DNA of 64,000 nt. Origin: Bacteroidota bacterium. Its GTDB lineage: Bacteria > Bacteroidota > Bacteroidia > Flavobacteriales_D > Crocinitomicaceae. Both the position numbers and the translations under genes were made by a program. The notes under the pieces were generated by a model that saw only the letters and a program-made list of their open reading frames with translations, did not search any database and was not told the origin of the DNA. Where the stretch lies: contig JACPUU010000009.1 in NCBI GenBank assembly GCA_016192075.1, forward strand, positions 62,001 through 126,000. The letters run 5' to 3'. Of the stretch, positions 1-7,907 are shown in pieces; the stretch's first letter is position 1; each line of letters begins with the position of its first letter.

Positions 1-1
1 G

Positions 2-283
2 GCATACGTGGCTTACAACCAAACGCTTTCTGAGCTTTGGGTTTCAGATGCACAAAACGGTGGCGTACACAACTATCAGCTGGTGGCCGGTTCATGGGTT
101 GAACAGGCTTTTCTTGCTACCGGCTCCAATGCACATGCCATTGCGTTTAATGCAGATTATTCAAAGGCATACGTAACCAACCAGGGACAAGGCAATGTGT
201 CCGTCATAAACCCAACCACATTTGTCAAAATCAAAGACATAACCGTAGAAACAAAACCAAACGGAATTTACATACGGGACTGA
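2..283 (+). CDS. C-terminal end of a YVTN-family beta-propeller protein (5' truncated)
   Basis: The frame is open to the left edge, so this is the end of a longer gene. The visible residues include AIAFNADYSKAYVTNQGQGN followed by VSVINPTTF, the repeating blade signature (AYVTN, then a Val/Ile-rich strand) of YVTN/YncE-like beta-propellers. The protein stops shortly after KPNGIYIRD, with no T9SS tail. Such propellers are usually secreted or periplasmic ligand-binding scaffolds. The GTG at position 8 lies inside the frame and is not taken as the start. Function beyond the fold cannot be read. Confidence 0.7.
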   Translation, partial: AYVAYNQTLSELWVSDAQNGGVHNYQLVAGSWVEQAFLATGSNAHAIAFNADYSKAYVTNQGQGNVSVINPTTFVKIKDITVETKPNGIYIRD

Positions 284-410
284 TACCAGGAACTACAAGC
301 TGTCGTACCCGGACTCTATTCCTGAATAAATTCATCCATTACCAGATTCATACAGATCTGTTGATTGGTTTTAGTTACATTCGGAGACACCTAAATCAAC
401 CGTATCTCTT

Positions 411-3302
411 TTGAGTTTCCATTATAAACCGGAATTTAAGCAGCTGATTTGTTTTTTTACATTTCTGCTTCTCACTTCTGCCATGGGTCAAAGCCGGCAG
501 CCGGCCTACTTTATTCTGGGAGAAGATCAGTTTAAGGGAGCCCGGATTTATGATGTTATCCAGGATCAGGACCTGAATTATTGGTTTTCTACAAACGAAG
601 GTCTCTTTTTCTATGACCATTACCGGTATCGCAAAATAGAATGCAACGCCTCCAAAAGCATCTCCTTTTTCAACTTTGTCATTAACGGCAACGGAACCAT
701 TTTTTGCAACAACCTCAACAACCAGGTTTTTGCAATTAAAAATCAAACCTGCTCCCTGCTTTATGAATTAAAGCCCGATGAAATTCAGCCCGATCTTAGT
801 CTTGCAGTCACCCCAGAAAACCACATTCTCATTGGCGGCAGAAAACTCATTCTTGCCGCTGAAAATGGCTCTGTCACTGCACGTTACGACCTCACGGGCA
901 ATTACGTTGGTGTACCATTTACGACCCGGGATCAACGTATACTCTACCCGCTTTCACAAAAAGATTCGGTTGCTGTCTGTCAAAACGGAAAATTCGAAAA
1001 ACGCAAACTGATATATACAAACACGCCACCCAAAACAAAAAAAGTACTTCAATTCTTCCGTTTTGGAGATACCGCCTATGCCATAAATATGGAAAGCAAA
1101 GATTTGTTTCTTTTCAATGAAGCAGATTACACCCTCACGGCCATTGAAACCTATGATGTGTTAAAGCGCAGCGAGTCGCTTCGGTTATACGCTACATCTG
1201 CCAATTTATGGGCTGCCGGCACCCTGCCTGGTGTTGCATCATTTGATAAAACCCTTTCAGAAAAAACCGCCGGTTTGTTTTATACCGATGTGTTTGTTTC
1301 AGATATTTATGAAGACAATGAACAAAATATACTCATCAGTACCTTTGACCATGGTGTCTATGTTATTCCCGATTTAAAAATTCCGGATCTCATCAAAGAC
1401 TTTCTGGATGAGCCGGTGGGTGTAATTACGCAAAACGATAGCCTGGGCCTGATTTTAGGAACCTCCCGGGGAAAACTGGTGACTTTCAAAAACGGAAAAT
1501 TTGACATCATTCATGAAAACGGAAAAAGATCCATTGAAGTAATTATTGACAACAACAAGGCTCCGTTTCTTATTTTTGACGATGGTTCCATCAGGGCCCT
1601 GGACAAAAAAAACGGGCGTGTTTATGGAATTATTCAGGCCTCACTGAAAGACGGTGTATTTGTCAATCCAACTACCTTTTACCTGAGTACAAACAACGGC
1701 TTAATGCGCGGTGAACGGAAAAATTCAGGGAATTTTGAAACAACCTGGGTACCCGGACTTCACTTCAGAAACTATGCTGTTGAAAAAGAGGACAGCGCTA
1801 ATACCCTTTATGTTGCCACCATTAACGGGCTCTTTGTTTTAGATAGTTTGGACCATGTCACCGAATTAAAACACGATAACCAGTCAATCTTCTCCTCTAC
1901 CCTGTGTTCAGATGGTCACTTCATTTATGCACCGTTAACCAAACCCGGAATTTTAATTCTGGAGCACGGGCAGGTTATTCGAAAAATTGAACCTGAAATT
2001 GACGGAAAACCCGTCCTGGTTTTCAAAATGAGGGTTCATAAAAAATCCATTTTTGCCCATTCTGAAGCGGGTGTCTGCCAGTTTGATATGAACGGAAAAA
2101 TGATCCGTTCGTTTACCAATTCAGGCGGCCAGGCAAACAGGCGTATTCTTGATTTTACACTGGAAGAAGATAAACTATGGATCAGTACCCCCAACGGTTT
2201 GCAAAGTATTGATCTGAACTACACCGGTAATCCCGTTCCCGTTCCATTGGTCAAAATCATACACATTTATGCCAATGATTCCGAAGTGCAGGCCGGCGCA
2301 CAAAATGAATTTGACAGTGATACCCGAAAATTTAAATTCTTTGTTTCATCACCAACGCTCCGGTACAAATCATCCATCCGCTATCACTACCAGTTAAAAG
2401 GTTACGACACCGGTTGGCTGGTCAATGATTATTTTTCAAATGAAATACTTTACAATGCCCTGGCACCCGGAGCTTATGAATTTAAGGTAAAGGCAGAAAA
2501 CCAGGGTAAATTCAGCGAAACGGTCAGTTATAAATTTTCAATTTCAGCGCCTTTTTACATTACGTGGTGGTTTATTTCACTGCTGGTTTTTTCTTTTCTC
2601 AGTATTGTTCTGCTTGTCTATAAAAAGCAACTTAACCGGCAGCGTATCAAAGCACAGCAGATAAATGAACTGAATGCATCCAAATTAACCGCTATACAAT
2701 CACAAATGAACCCGCATTTTATTTTCAATTCACTGAACTCTATACAGGATCTGATTCTGAAAGGTGATGTAGAAAATTCATACTCTTACATTACAACATT
2801 CTCAAACCTGGTGCGCAGAACGCTGAACTATTCTGACAAGGATTTTATTGATTTTGAACAGGAATTAAAATTGCTGGAACTATACCTCTCGTTAGAAAAG
2901 CTGCGATTCAAAAAAGACTTTAACTATGTAATTGAAACCAATGGTATTGTTGACATCCAGATTCCGCCTATGCTGATACAACCTTTTATCGAAAATGCCC
3001 TGGTGCATGGCCTGTTGCATAAAGAGGGTGAAAAACGACTGAAAATTTCGTTCAGATTAAACGATCACCTGATCTGCATTATCGAAGACAATGGAATTGG
3101 AAGAAATAAAGCCCGGTCCATTAAAGAAAGACAACGAACTGATCACGAATCATTTTCAGGTCAGGCCATCCGGAAACGATTTGAAATTCTGAGCAGCCAT
3201 TTTCAGGGAGAACTTGGATATACCTACGAAGATCTGGAAGAAAATGCGAAACCATCAGGCACAAGGGTCATTCTTCAGATTCCGGTTAGATACAAATATT
3301 AA
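411..3302 (+). CDS. Propeller-sensor LytS-type histidine kinase
   Basis: 963 residues from a TTG start; no ATG or GTG lies between the upstream in-frame stop at 372 and this codon. A signal-like hydrophobic stretch near residues 10-25 ends in SAMGQ. Next come about 600 residues of short repeats of the two-component-sensor propeller type, a Y_Y_Y-like Ig domain (about 620-710), one membrane helix (about 716-738, WWFISLLVFSFL), and a His_kinase domain (PF06580 type). That domain has the phospho-acceptor His near residue 769 in QMNPHFIFNSLN and an ATP-binding N-box, PPMLIQPFIENALVHG. The extracytoplasmic propeller should sense a ligand and pass phosphate to the LytTR regulator encoded next. Confidence 0.9.
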   Translation: MSFHYKPEFKQLICFFTFLLLTSAMGQSRQPAYFILGEDQFKGARIYDVIQDQDLNYWFSTNEGLFFYDHYRYRKIECNASKSISFFNFVINGNGTIFCNNLNNQVFAIKNQTCSLLYELKPDEIQPDLSLAVTPENHILIGGRKLILAAENGSVTARYDLTGNYVGVPFTTRDQRILYPLSQKDSVAVCQNGKFEKRKLIYTNTPPKTKKVLQFFRFGDTAYAINMESKDLFLFNEADYTLTAIETYDVLKRSESLRLYATSANLWAAGTLPGVASFDKTLSEKTAGLFYTDVFVSDIYEDNEQNILISTFDHGVYVIPDLKIPDLIKDFLDEPVGVITQNDSLGLILGTSRGKLVTFKNGKFDIIHENGKRSIEVIIDNNKAPFLIFDDGSIRALDKKNGRVYGIIQASLKDGVFVNPTTFYLSTNNGLMRGERKNSGNFETTWVPGLHFRNYAVEKEDSANTLYVATINGLFVLDSLDHVTELKHDNQSIFSSTLCSDGHFIYAPLTKPGILILEHGQVIRKIEPEIDGKPVLVFKMRVHKKSIFAHSEAGVCQFDMNGKMIRSFTNSGGQANRRILDFTLEEDKLWISTPNGLQSIDLNYTGNPVPVPLVKIIHIYANDSEVQAGAQNEFDSDTRKFKFFVSSPTLRYKSSIRYHYQLKGYDTGWLVNDYFSNEILYNALAPGAYEFKVKAENQGKFSETVSYKFSISAPFYITWWFISLLVFSFLSIVLLVYKKQLNRQRIKAQQINELNASKLTAIQSQMNPHFIFNSLNSIQDLILKGDVENSYSYITTFSNLVRRTLNYSDKDFIDFEQELKLLELYLSLEKLRFKKDFNYVIETNGIVDIQIPPMLIQPFIENALVHGLLHKEGEKRLKISFRLNDHLICIIEDNGIGRNKARSIKERQRTDHESFSGQAIRKRFEILSSHFQGELGYTYEDLEENAKPSGTRVILQIPVRYKY

Positions 3303-3305
3303 TCC

Positions 3306-3371
3306 ATTGCTGAAAAAACAGGGTCGTTGGTTCAAAAAATAGCATTTATTGTCTGACAATTGATAGGTTTA
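3306..3371 (+). promoter_or_regulatory. Promoter and double half-site operator of the LytTR regulator gene (copy A)
   Basis: Half-sites attgctgaa (3306-3314) and gttggttca (3326-3334) are spaced 20 bp start to start. After 29 bp comes TAGGTTTA (3364-3371), one mismatch from the Bacteroidota -7 element TAnnTTTG. The same layout occurs at 4220-4285, 5783-5849 and 7820-7886. Direct repeats two helical turns apart are typical of LytTR-domain binding sites (family knowledge), which suggests autoregulation (inference). The -7 element ends only 11 bp before the ATG, so the leader would be very short. Confidence 0.6.
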
Positions 3372-3382
3372 CAAAATTAAGC

Positions 3383-4123
3383 ATGGAAAAAATACGCGCG
3401 ATTATAGTTGACGATGAAGAAAGTGCACGGGATGTGCTTCAGAATTTACTGCTGAGGTTTTGCCCTGCGGTAGAATTAATCTGCAAATGCGAAAACCTCG
3501 TTCAGGCAGTGGAGCAAATCAAAAAACACAAGCCTGACCTCGTTTTTCTGGATATTGAAATGCCGCAGTACGCCGGTTATGAAATTGTACGGTTTTTTGA
3601 TGACGTCTATTTTGAAATGATTTTTGTAACGGCCTATGACAACCACGCTATTCGTGCGTTTGAAGTTGCTGCGGTTGATTATTTACTGAAGCCCATTGAC
3701 ATTGAGCGGCTTAAAAACTCCATTTTAAGGGTGAGTAAAAAAATCAGCAAAGGCAATGCCGGTCAGCTTAGTATTCTGAGCCAGGTGCTGGAATCCAAAT
3801 CTGTCAAAAATATAGTCATTACGGATAAGGGTGAGCAATACATCGTTCCGGTTGAAACAATCATTGCAATTGAAGCGCAGGAATCCTATTGCCAGATTTA
3901 CACGTCTTCAAAAAAATACCTGGTCAGTAAAAACCTGAAACATTTTGAGACCATTCTGGAGGGAAATAAACAATTTTTCCGCACGCACAAATCCTGGGTT
4001 ATCAACAGCAAACACATGCTGCACTATTCCAAATCAAACTTTACCATTGCGCTCACAAATAATATTATTGCCAGGCTGAGCAAATACAAAAAAGAGGAGT
4101 TTGAAAAAGCAATTCTTTCTTAG
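3383..4123 (+). CDS. LytTR-family response regulator
   Basis: 246 residues. The N-terminal receiver domain has the acidic pair in AIIVDDEES, the phospho-acceptor Asp57 in LVFLDIEMP, and the conserved Thr and Lys in VTAYDNHA and YLLKPIDIE. The C-terminal LytTR DNA-binding domain (about 145-245) contains IAIEAQESYCQIYTSSKKYL and FFRTHKSWVINSKH. It follows the propeller kinase by 80 bp and should be its partner. Its own promoter and three downstream secreted-protein promoters share a paired half-site, so it probably controls itself and that group (inference from spacing and repetition). Confidence 0.93.
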   Translation: MEKIRAIIVDDEESARDVLQNLLLRFCPAVELICKCENLVQAVEQIKKHKPDLVFLDIEMPQYAGYEIVRFFDDVYFEMIFVTAYDNHAIRAFEVAAVDYLLKPIDIERLKNSILRVSKKISKGNAGQLSILSQVLESKSVKNIVITDKGEQYIVPVETIIAIEAQESYCQIYTSSKKYLVSKNLKHFETILEGNKQFFRTHKSWVINSKHMLHYSKSNFTIALTNNIIARLSKYKKEEFEKAILS

Positions 4124-4219
4124 TATCTGAATAAACATCCGTTAATTGATCGCACCCGATCTTTTGTACTTTCCGTCTCTTTCTGCCACGGGGCAGGTTC
4201 AATAGTCCTTTCGAATGCT

Positions 4220-4285
4220 ATTCATGAGGTAAATCGGCTGTTGGTGAATTTTATCCAAAAGCACAGCTACAGGACCCTATTTTTG
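4220..4285 (+). promoter_or_regulatory. Promoter and double half-site operator (copy B)
   Basis: Half-sites attcatgag (4220-4228) and gttggtgaa (4240-4248) are 20 bp apart. After 29 bp there is an exact TAnnTTTG element, TATTTTTG (4278-4285), 24 bp before the chosen ATG at 4310. The first half-site is the weakest of the set, with 6 of 9 matches to attgctgaa. The -7 element lies inside the longer reading frame that could begin at TTG 4241, which supports the start at 4310. Confidence 0.55.
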
Positions 4286-4309
4286 GTCTATCCTAAAAAT
4301 CTTTTTATT

Positions 4310-5593
4310 ATGAAAATAAAAATAAACGTCACCCTTTTACTTTGCATTTTAGCCTTTCAACCGCTGAATGCACGAACATTTTTCAGAGCGGCCATTTTTG
4401 CAAAATCCAGTGTAGCCGCCACTACTGCCCTCGTTAGCCAATCAGTCACAGCTTCAACCTGGCTTGATGGCGAATACGCCTTTTTCAAAAGACAAGGCGA
4501 TATTCTTGTAAAACAGACGGAGAAAAGAAAACTCACGTTTACAAAAAATGAAAAAGGAGAAGTTATTGAATTTACATTGGATGACTTAACCTACAGGGGT
4601 GATGAATCCGGCAAATCTGAATTCGTTCGTTATTTTCAATCTGATAACGGATATTGTCTTTACTTTACTCCCAAAACCATCTACCAGTTTGAATCGCCGG
4701 GCTCTACTACGATAAAAGGGAGTATTGGTGCAAAAGGCAATATCGCCGCACGAACAACGATCGAAACCTTCTTAACTGAATCTGTAGTCATGCAAGAAGA
4801 AGACATTAAAAAATACAATGAGAAGATGGCCGAAGAAGCACGGCTTGCGCAACTGGAAAAGGAGAAAAAATTCTCAATCAAAGACAAAGAAGTCAGCAAA
4901 CTTGAAATAGTCAACATTGTAATTCCCGAAAAATTTGGTCACTATGTTGGATTTACCTACGACATTAAAGCAACGTTAAAAGATGGTTCCGTTTTGTCTA
5001 CAGACAACGGCGGTTTTCGGTCAGACTATGAAATTACCTATGTCGGAGGTGAATATACGGATGGAAAAATTCAGGGCACATTTATAAAGGATGATAAAAT
5101 AACAATTACGGTTGTCTCAAAATTCAATCCGGCAGATAAAGTTACCGCCGATGTTGTGGTTTTATACAACCAGGATATTTCATTCAACTACACAGCAACC
5201 GGATGGTCAAGATCAGCCGGTGAATCTGCCAATAATTTTAAAATAGAAGTAAAGCAGGTAAAACACAAAGTAAACGGTACGTTATTAAATGCTGTCCGAA
5301 TCACAAACGTAACCACGGGAACGGTGGTTGCGCAATTTAAAATTGGAGTTGATCAGACGTTACATTTTTACTGCAACGGAGGATATGGTGGTAGCGATGA
5401 TGGTTATGGAAAAGACGGTGGTAACGGCGGAAACCTGACCGTAATTAAAGATCCATCTGTGAAAACGTTCAACCTGGATTATTCCAATCGTGGCGGTAAA
5501 GCCGGTAAAGGTACAACATCCAGTTACGATGGCCGGGCCGGAAGAGACGGTGAATACATACAGGAATCTGCCGCGGTAACATTCCCTCTTTAA
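4310..5593 (+). CDS. Secreted protein with a glycine-rich C-terminal tail, unknown function
   Basis: 427 residues from ATG 4310, which gives a clear signal peptide (MKIKINVTLLLCILAFQPLNA); an in-frame TTG at 4241 is rejected because the promoter lies downstream of it. The N-terminal part contains DGEYAFFKRQGDILVKQTEK and an acidic/basic helix near 165-185 rich in E, K and A. The middle is beta-rich. The last 70 residues are glycine/aspartate-rich (GGYGGSDDGYGKDGGNGG, DGRAGRDGEY), resembling collagen-like or flexible Gly tails. No T9SS tail is seen. It lies behind a LytTR-type operator and ahead of a strong terminator. I do not recognise a family. Confidence 0.75.
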   Translation: MKIKINVTLLLCILAFQPLNARTFFRAAIFAKSSVAATTALVSQSVTASTWLDGEYAFFKRQGDILVKQTEKRKLTFTKNEKGEVIEFTLDDLTYRGDESGKSEFVRYFQSDNGYCLYFTPKTIYQFESPGSTTIKGSIGAKGNIAARTTIETFLTESVVMQEEDIKKYNEKMAEEARLAQLEKEKKFSIKDKEVSKLEIVNIVIPEKFGHYVGFTYDIKATLKDGSVLSTDNGGFRSDYEITYVGGEYTDGKIQGTFIKDDKITITVVSKFNPADKVTADVVVLYNQDISFNYTATGWSRSAGESANNFKIEVKQVKHKVNGTLLNAVRITNVTTGTVVAQFKIGVDQTLHFYCNGGYGGSDDGYGKDGGNGGNLTVIKDPSVKTFNLDYSNRGGKAGKGTTSSYDGRAGRDGEYIQESAAVTFPL

Positions 5594-5727
5594 AAAAGGA
5601 CACTTGTTTAAAATCAGTTTTATAAGAACGGCCTGCAATTTGGGGATTCAACCCATCACAGAATTCAGGACGAACAAAGCAATTGCCCTGCTTACTCTGT
5701 AAAAATCATACGCACAAAATTTACCAG

Positions 5728-5762
5728 CAGTCAACTTCAAAACGAAGTTGACTGTTTTTTTT
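5728..5762 (+). terminator. Rho-independent terminator
   Basis: A perfect 11-bp stem, cagtcaacttc (5728-5738) pairing with gaagttgactg (5744-5754), with a 5-nt loop, followed by eight T. It ends the Gly-tail protein gene and separates it from the next promoter. Confidence 0.9.
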
Positions 5763-5782
5763 ATCCGGTGGTCAAATAATCC

Positions 5783-5849
5783 ATTGCTGAATTCAATTGG
5801 TTATTGCTGAACAACAACTTTTGAAATCAAGCGCGTTGCCCTATCCTTG
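5783..5849 (+). promoter_or_regulatory. Promoter and double half-site operator (copy C)
   Basis: Two identical half-sites attgctgaa (5783-5791 and 5803-5811) are exactly 20 bp apart. After 30 bp comes TATCCTTG (5842-5849), a near match to TAnnTTTG, 23 bp before ATG 5873. The 15 bases taatccattgctgaa at 5777-5791 are also found exactly at 3300-3314 before the LytTR gene. The 29-bp block 5783-5811 reappears with two differences at 7820-7848. Confidence 0.65.
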
Positions 5850-5872
5850 CCGGATAAACAAATCAATTGATT

Positions 5873-7765
5873 ATGAAAAAAGTTATACCTGGCATAATTT
5901 TCATTAGTGCTTTTGCATTCTTTTCAAGAGCCCAATCGCCTGATCTGATATGGGCTAATGGTTCAGGCAGTGCTGATTTTGAAATGGTCCGTGATATGAT
6001 AACAGACCAGGCAGGCAATGTTATTTCTGTTGGTCAGTTCACCAATACCGTTGATTTTGATCCGGGACCCGGCATTCATAACCTGACCAGTAATGGTGCT
6101 TCAGATATTTTTATTATGAAGCAGGATTCAGATGGAAATTTGCTGTGGGCTTACAACATTGGTGATTATGACAGTGATGCGGCATACGGCGTGGGTGTTG
6201 ATGCATTAAACAACATTTATGTAACCGGTGTATTCAGATATGAGGTTGATTTCGATCCGGGTCCGGGAGATTACACGATCGGTTACTGGGGCACTAACGC
6301 CGGCCAGGTATTTTTACTCAAATTAAATTCCGATGGTGATCTTACCTGGGTGAACTGGATGGGTATAACCTCCGGAACAAGCCAGGGTCTTGTAATAACT
6401 GTTGAGCCTAACGGGCAGGCAATCATCTCAGGAACGTTCTACGGTACAGTTGATTTTGACCCGGCTGCCGGAACAACCAATCTTACAGCCAATATGACAA
6501 CCAACTACGATATCTTTCTTGCCAGTTACAACACCATGGGTGATATTAGCTGGGCTTATGGATTCGGAGGCACAAGCGGCAACAATTTTCCAGAGGATAT
6601 TACACTGGATGTAACAAACAATATTATTCTGACAGGGTCTTTTGGCGGAACCGCAGACCTTGATCCAACGGCTGGTGATCAAACCGTTGTTTCGCAGGGA
6701 TATGATGATGCATTTATTATGAAGCTGACATCAGGCGGTATGTTTCTATGGGCAAAAACCATCGGCAGTATCTGGGGAGATTATGGTTTTGCCACAGTAG
6801 CAGATTCGAACGAAGACATCTATTTTACCGGGTCATTCAGGCAGGATATTGATCTTGATCCGGGAGCGGGTACAGCCAATTATTCGATTGGGTCCAATGA
6901 AAACACATTTCTCATCAAACTTTCCTGGAACGGAACCTTTGTCTGGGCAAAGACGTTTGAAAATGGTTACAATCGTCCGCGATCGGTTGATCTGGATGAA
7001 AACGACAACCTGTATGTTGTTGGTGGCTATTCCATGACAGCTGATTTTGACCCGGGAGTTGGTGTAGTAAATCATACCAGCTCTGACAATTTTGACGATG
7101 TTTTTATGGTGAAATTGGATCCGGATGGATTATATCAGTCCTCTTTCACGTTTGGAACAACAACTGATGACCGCGGCGAAGCAATTTCTGTGGTGAGTTC
7201 AGATGAGTTTTACATAGCCGGATTTTTTAACGGTACCGTCGATTTTAATCCTGCCCCGGATACATACGCACTAACATCAAATGGAAGCACCGACAACTTT
7301 GTTGCCAGGTATGGTACATGTAGCCTGAATCTTTCTGTTTCAACATCAGGAGTTACGTTAACGGCTGATCAATCAGGAGCAACGTATGCCTGGATGGACT
7401 GCAACCTGTTCTCAACCATTGGGGTTACAACACAAAGTCTGACGCCTGCATCTGATGGTGATTATGCGGTAATTATTACGCAAGGCGGATGCAAAGACAC
7501 GTCAACCTGCTATTCAGTTGTGGGAGTTGGAATAGACGAACATTCAGCTACTTCAATTGCGCTTTTTCCAAATCCGGCACAATCAAATCTGACCATTGAA
7601 GTAACAGAACCCATTGAATTTATCCAGATCTTTAATTCAACCGGAACGCTTGTTCAAACAGAAGTAAAAAACAGTTTCTCTGTAGAGAACCTTCCGGCAG
7701 GAGTGTATGTTCTGCAGGTTCAAACCAAAAGCGGAATTTCAACTGCCCGGTTTGTAAAAGAATAA
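5873..7765 (+). CDS. T9SS-secreted SBBP-like beta-propeller protein
   Basis: 630 residues from ATG 5873, preferred over the TTG six bases upstream. The signal peptide ends near FFSRAQ. About nine repeats each carry a VDFDPGPG-type strand (TVDFDPGPG, EVDFDPGPG, TADLDPTAG, DIDLDPGAG) with GNVISVGQF-like turns, a bacterial SBBP-like propeller. Then follow an Ig-like module with paired cysteines (TYAWMDCN and GCKDTSTCY) and a type A T9SS sorting domain (ALFPNPAQSNLTIEV to the end, VYVLQVQTKSGISTARFVKE). It is expected to reach the cell surface or medium through T9SS. The tail is nearly identical to that of the next gene. Confidence 0.9.
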   Translation: MKKVIPGIIFISAFAFFSRAQSPDLIWANGSGSADFEMVRDMITDQAGNVISVGQFTNTVDFDPGPGIHNLTSNGASDIFIMKQDSDGNLLWAYNIGDYDSDAAYGVGVDALNNIYVTGVFRYEVDFDPGPGDYTIGYWGTNAGQVFLLKLNSDGDLTWVNWMGITSGTSQGLVITVEPNGQAIISGTFYGTVDFDPAAGTTNLTANMTTNYDIFLASYNTMGDISWAYGFGGTSGNNFPEDITLDVTNNIILTGSFGGTADLDPTAGDQTVVSQGYDDAFIMKLTSGGMFLWAKTIGSIWGDYGFATVADSNEDIYFTGSFRQDIDLDPGAGTANYSIGSNENTFLIKLSWNGTFVWAKTFENGYNRPRSVDLDENDNLYVVGGYSMTADFDPGVGVVNHTSSDNFDDVFMVKLDPDGLYQSSFTFGTTTDDRGEAISVVSSDEFYIAGFFNGTVDFNPAPDTYALTSNGSTDNFVARYGTCSLNLSVSTSGVTLTADQSGATYAWMDCNLFSTIGVTTQSLTPASDGDYAVIITQGGCKDTSTCYSVVGVGIDEHSATSIALFPNPAQSNLTIEVTEPIEFIQIFNSTGTLVQTEVKNSFSVENLPAGVYVLQVQTKSGISTARFVKE

Positions 7766-7810
7766 TTTTTGTTTTTGATTAGTAAGGCCCCATTCTTAAC
7801 CGGATGGGGC
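7563..7810 (+). repeat. Copy 1 of a 248-bp repeat (T9SS tail plus terminator)
   Basis: It aligns without gaps to 9367-9614, with 18 mismatches by eye. It covers the last 67 codons, the stop codon, the 3' spacer and the terminator stem. The preceding parts of the two genes are much less alike, so the tail behaves as a module that was recently copied or is kept alike by gene conversion. Confidence 0.9.
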
Positions 7811-7816
7811 TTTTTT
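7785..7816 (+). terminator. Rho-independent terminator
   Basis: Stem gccccat (7787-7793) pairs with atggggc (7804-7810) across a 10-nt loop, followed by six T. It is part of the 248-bp repeat. Confidence 0.85.
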
Positions 7817-7819
7817 GCT

Positions 7820-7886
7820 ATTACTGAATTCAATTGGCTATTGCTGAAAGTTAAAACGGTATTTACCCGGCGTTGCTCTATTCTTG
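7820..7886 (+). promoter_or_regulatory. Promoter and double half-site operator (copy D)
   Basis: Half-sites attactgaa (7820-7828) and attgctgaa (7840-7848) are 20 bp apart. After 30 bp comes TATTCTTG (7879-7886), a TAnnTTTG-like element 21 bp before ATG 7908. It starts only a few bases after the previous terminator. Confidence 0.65.
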
Positions 7887-7907
7887 TGGTATATAAACCA
7901 AACAAAT

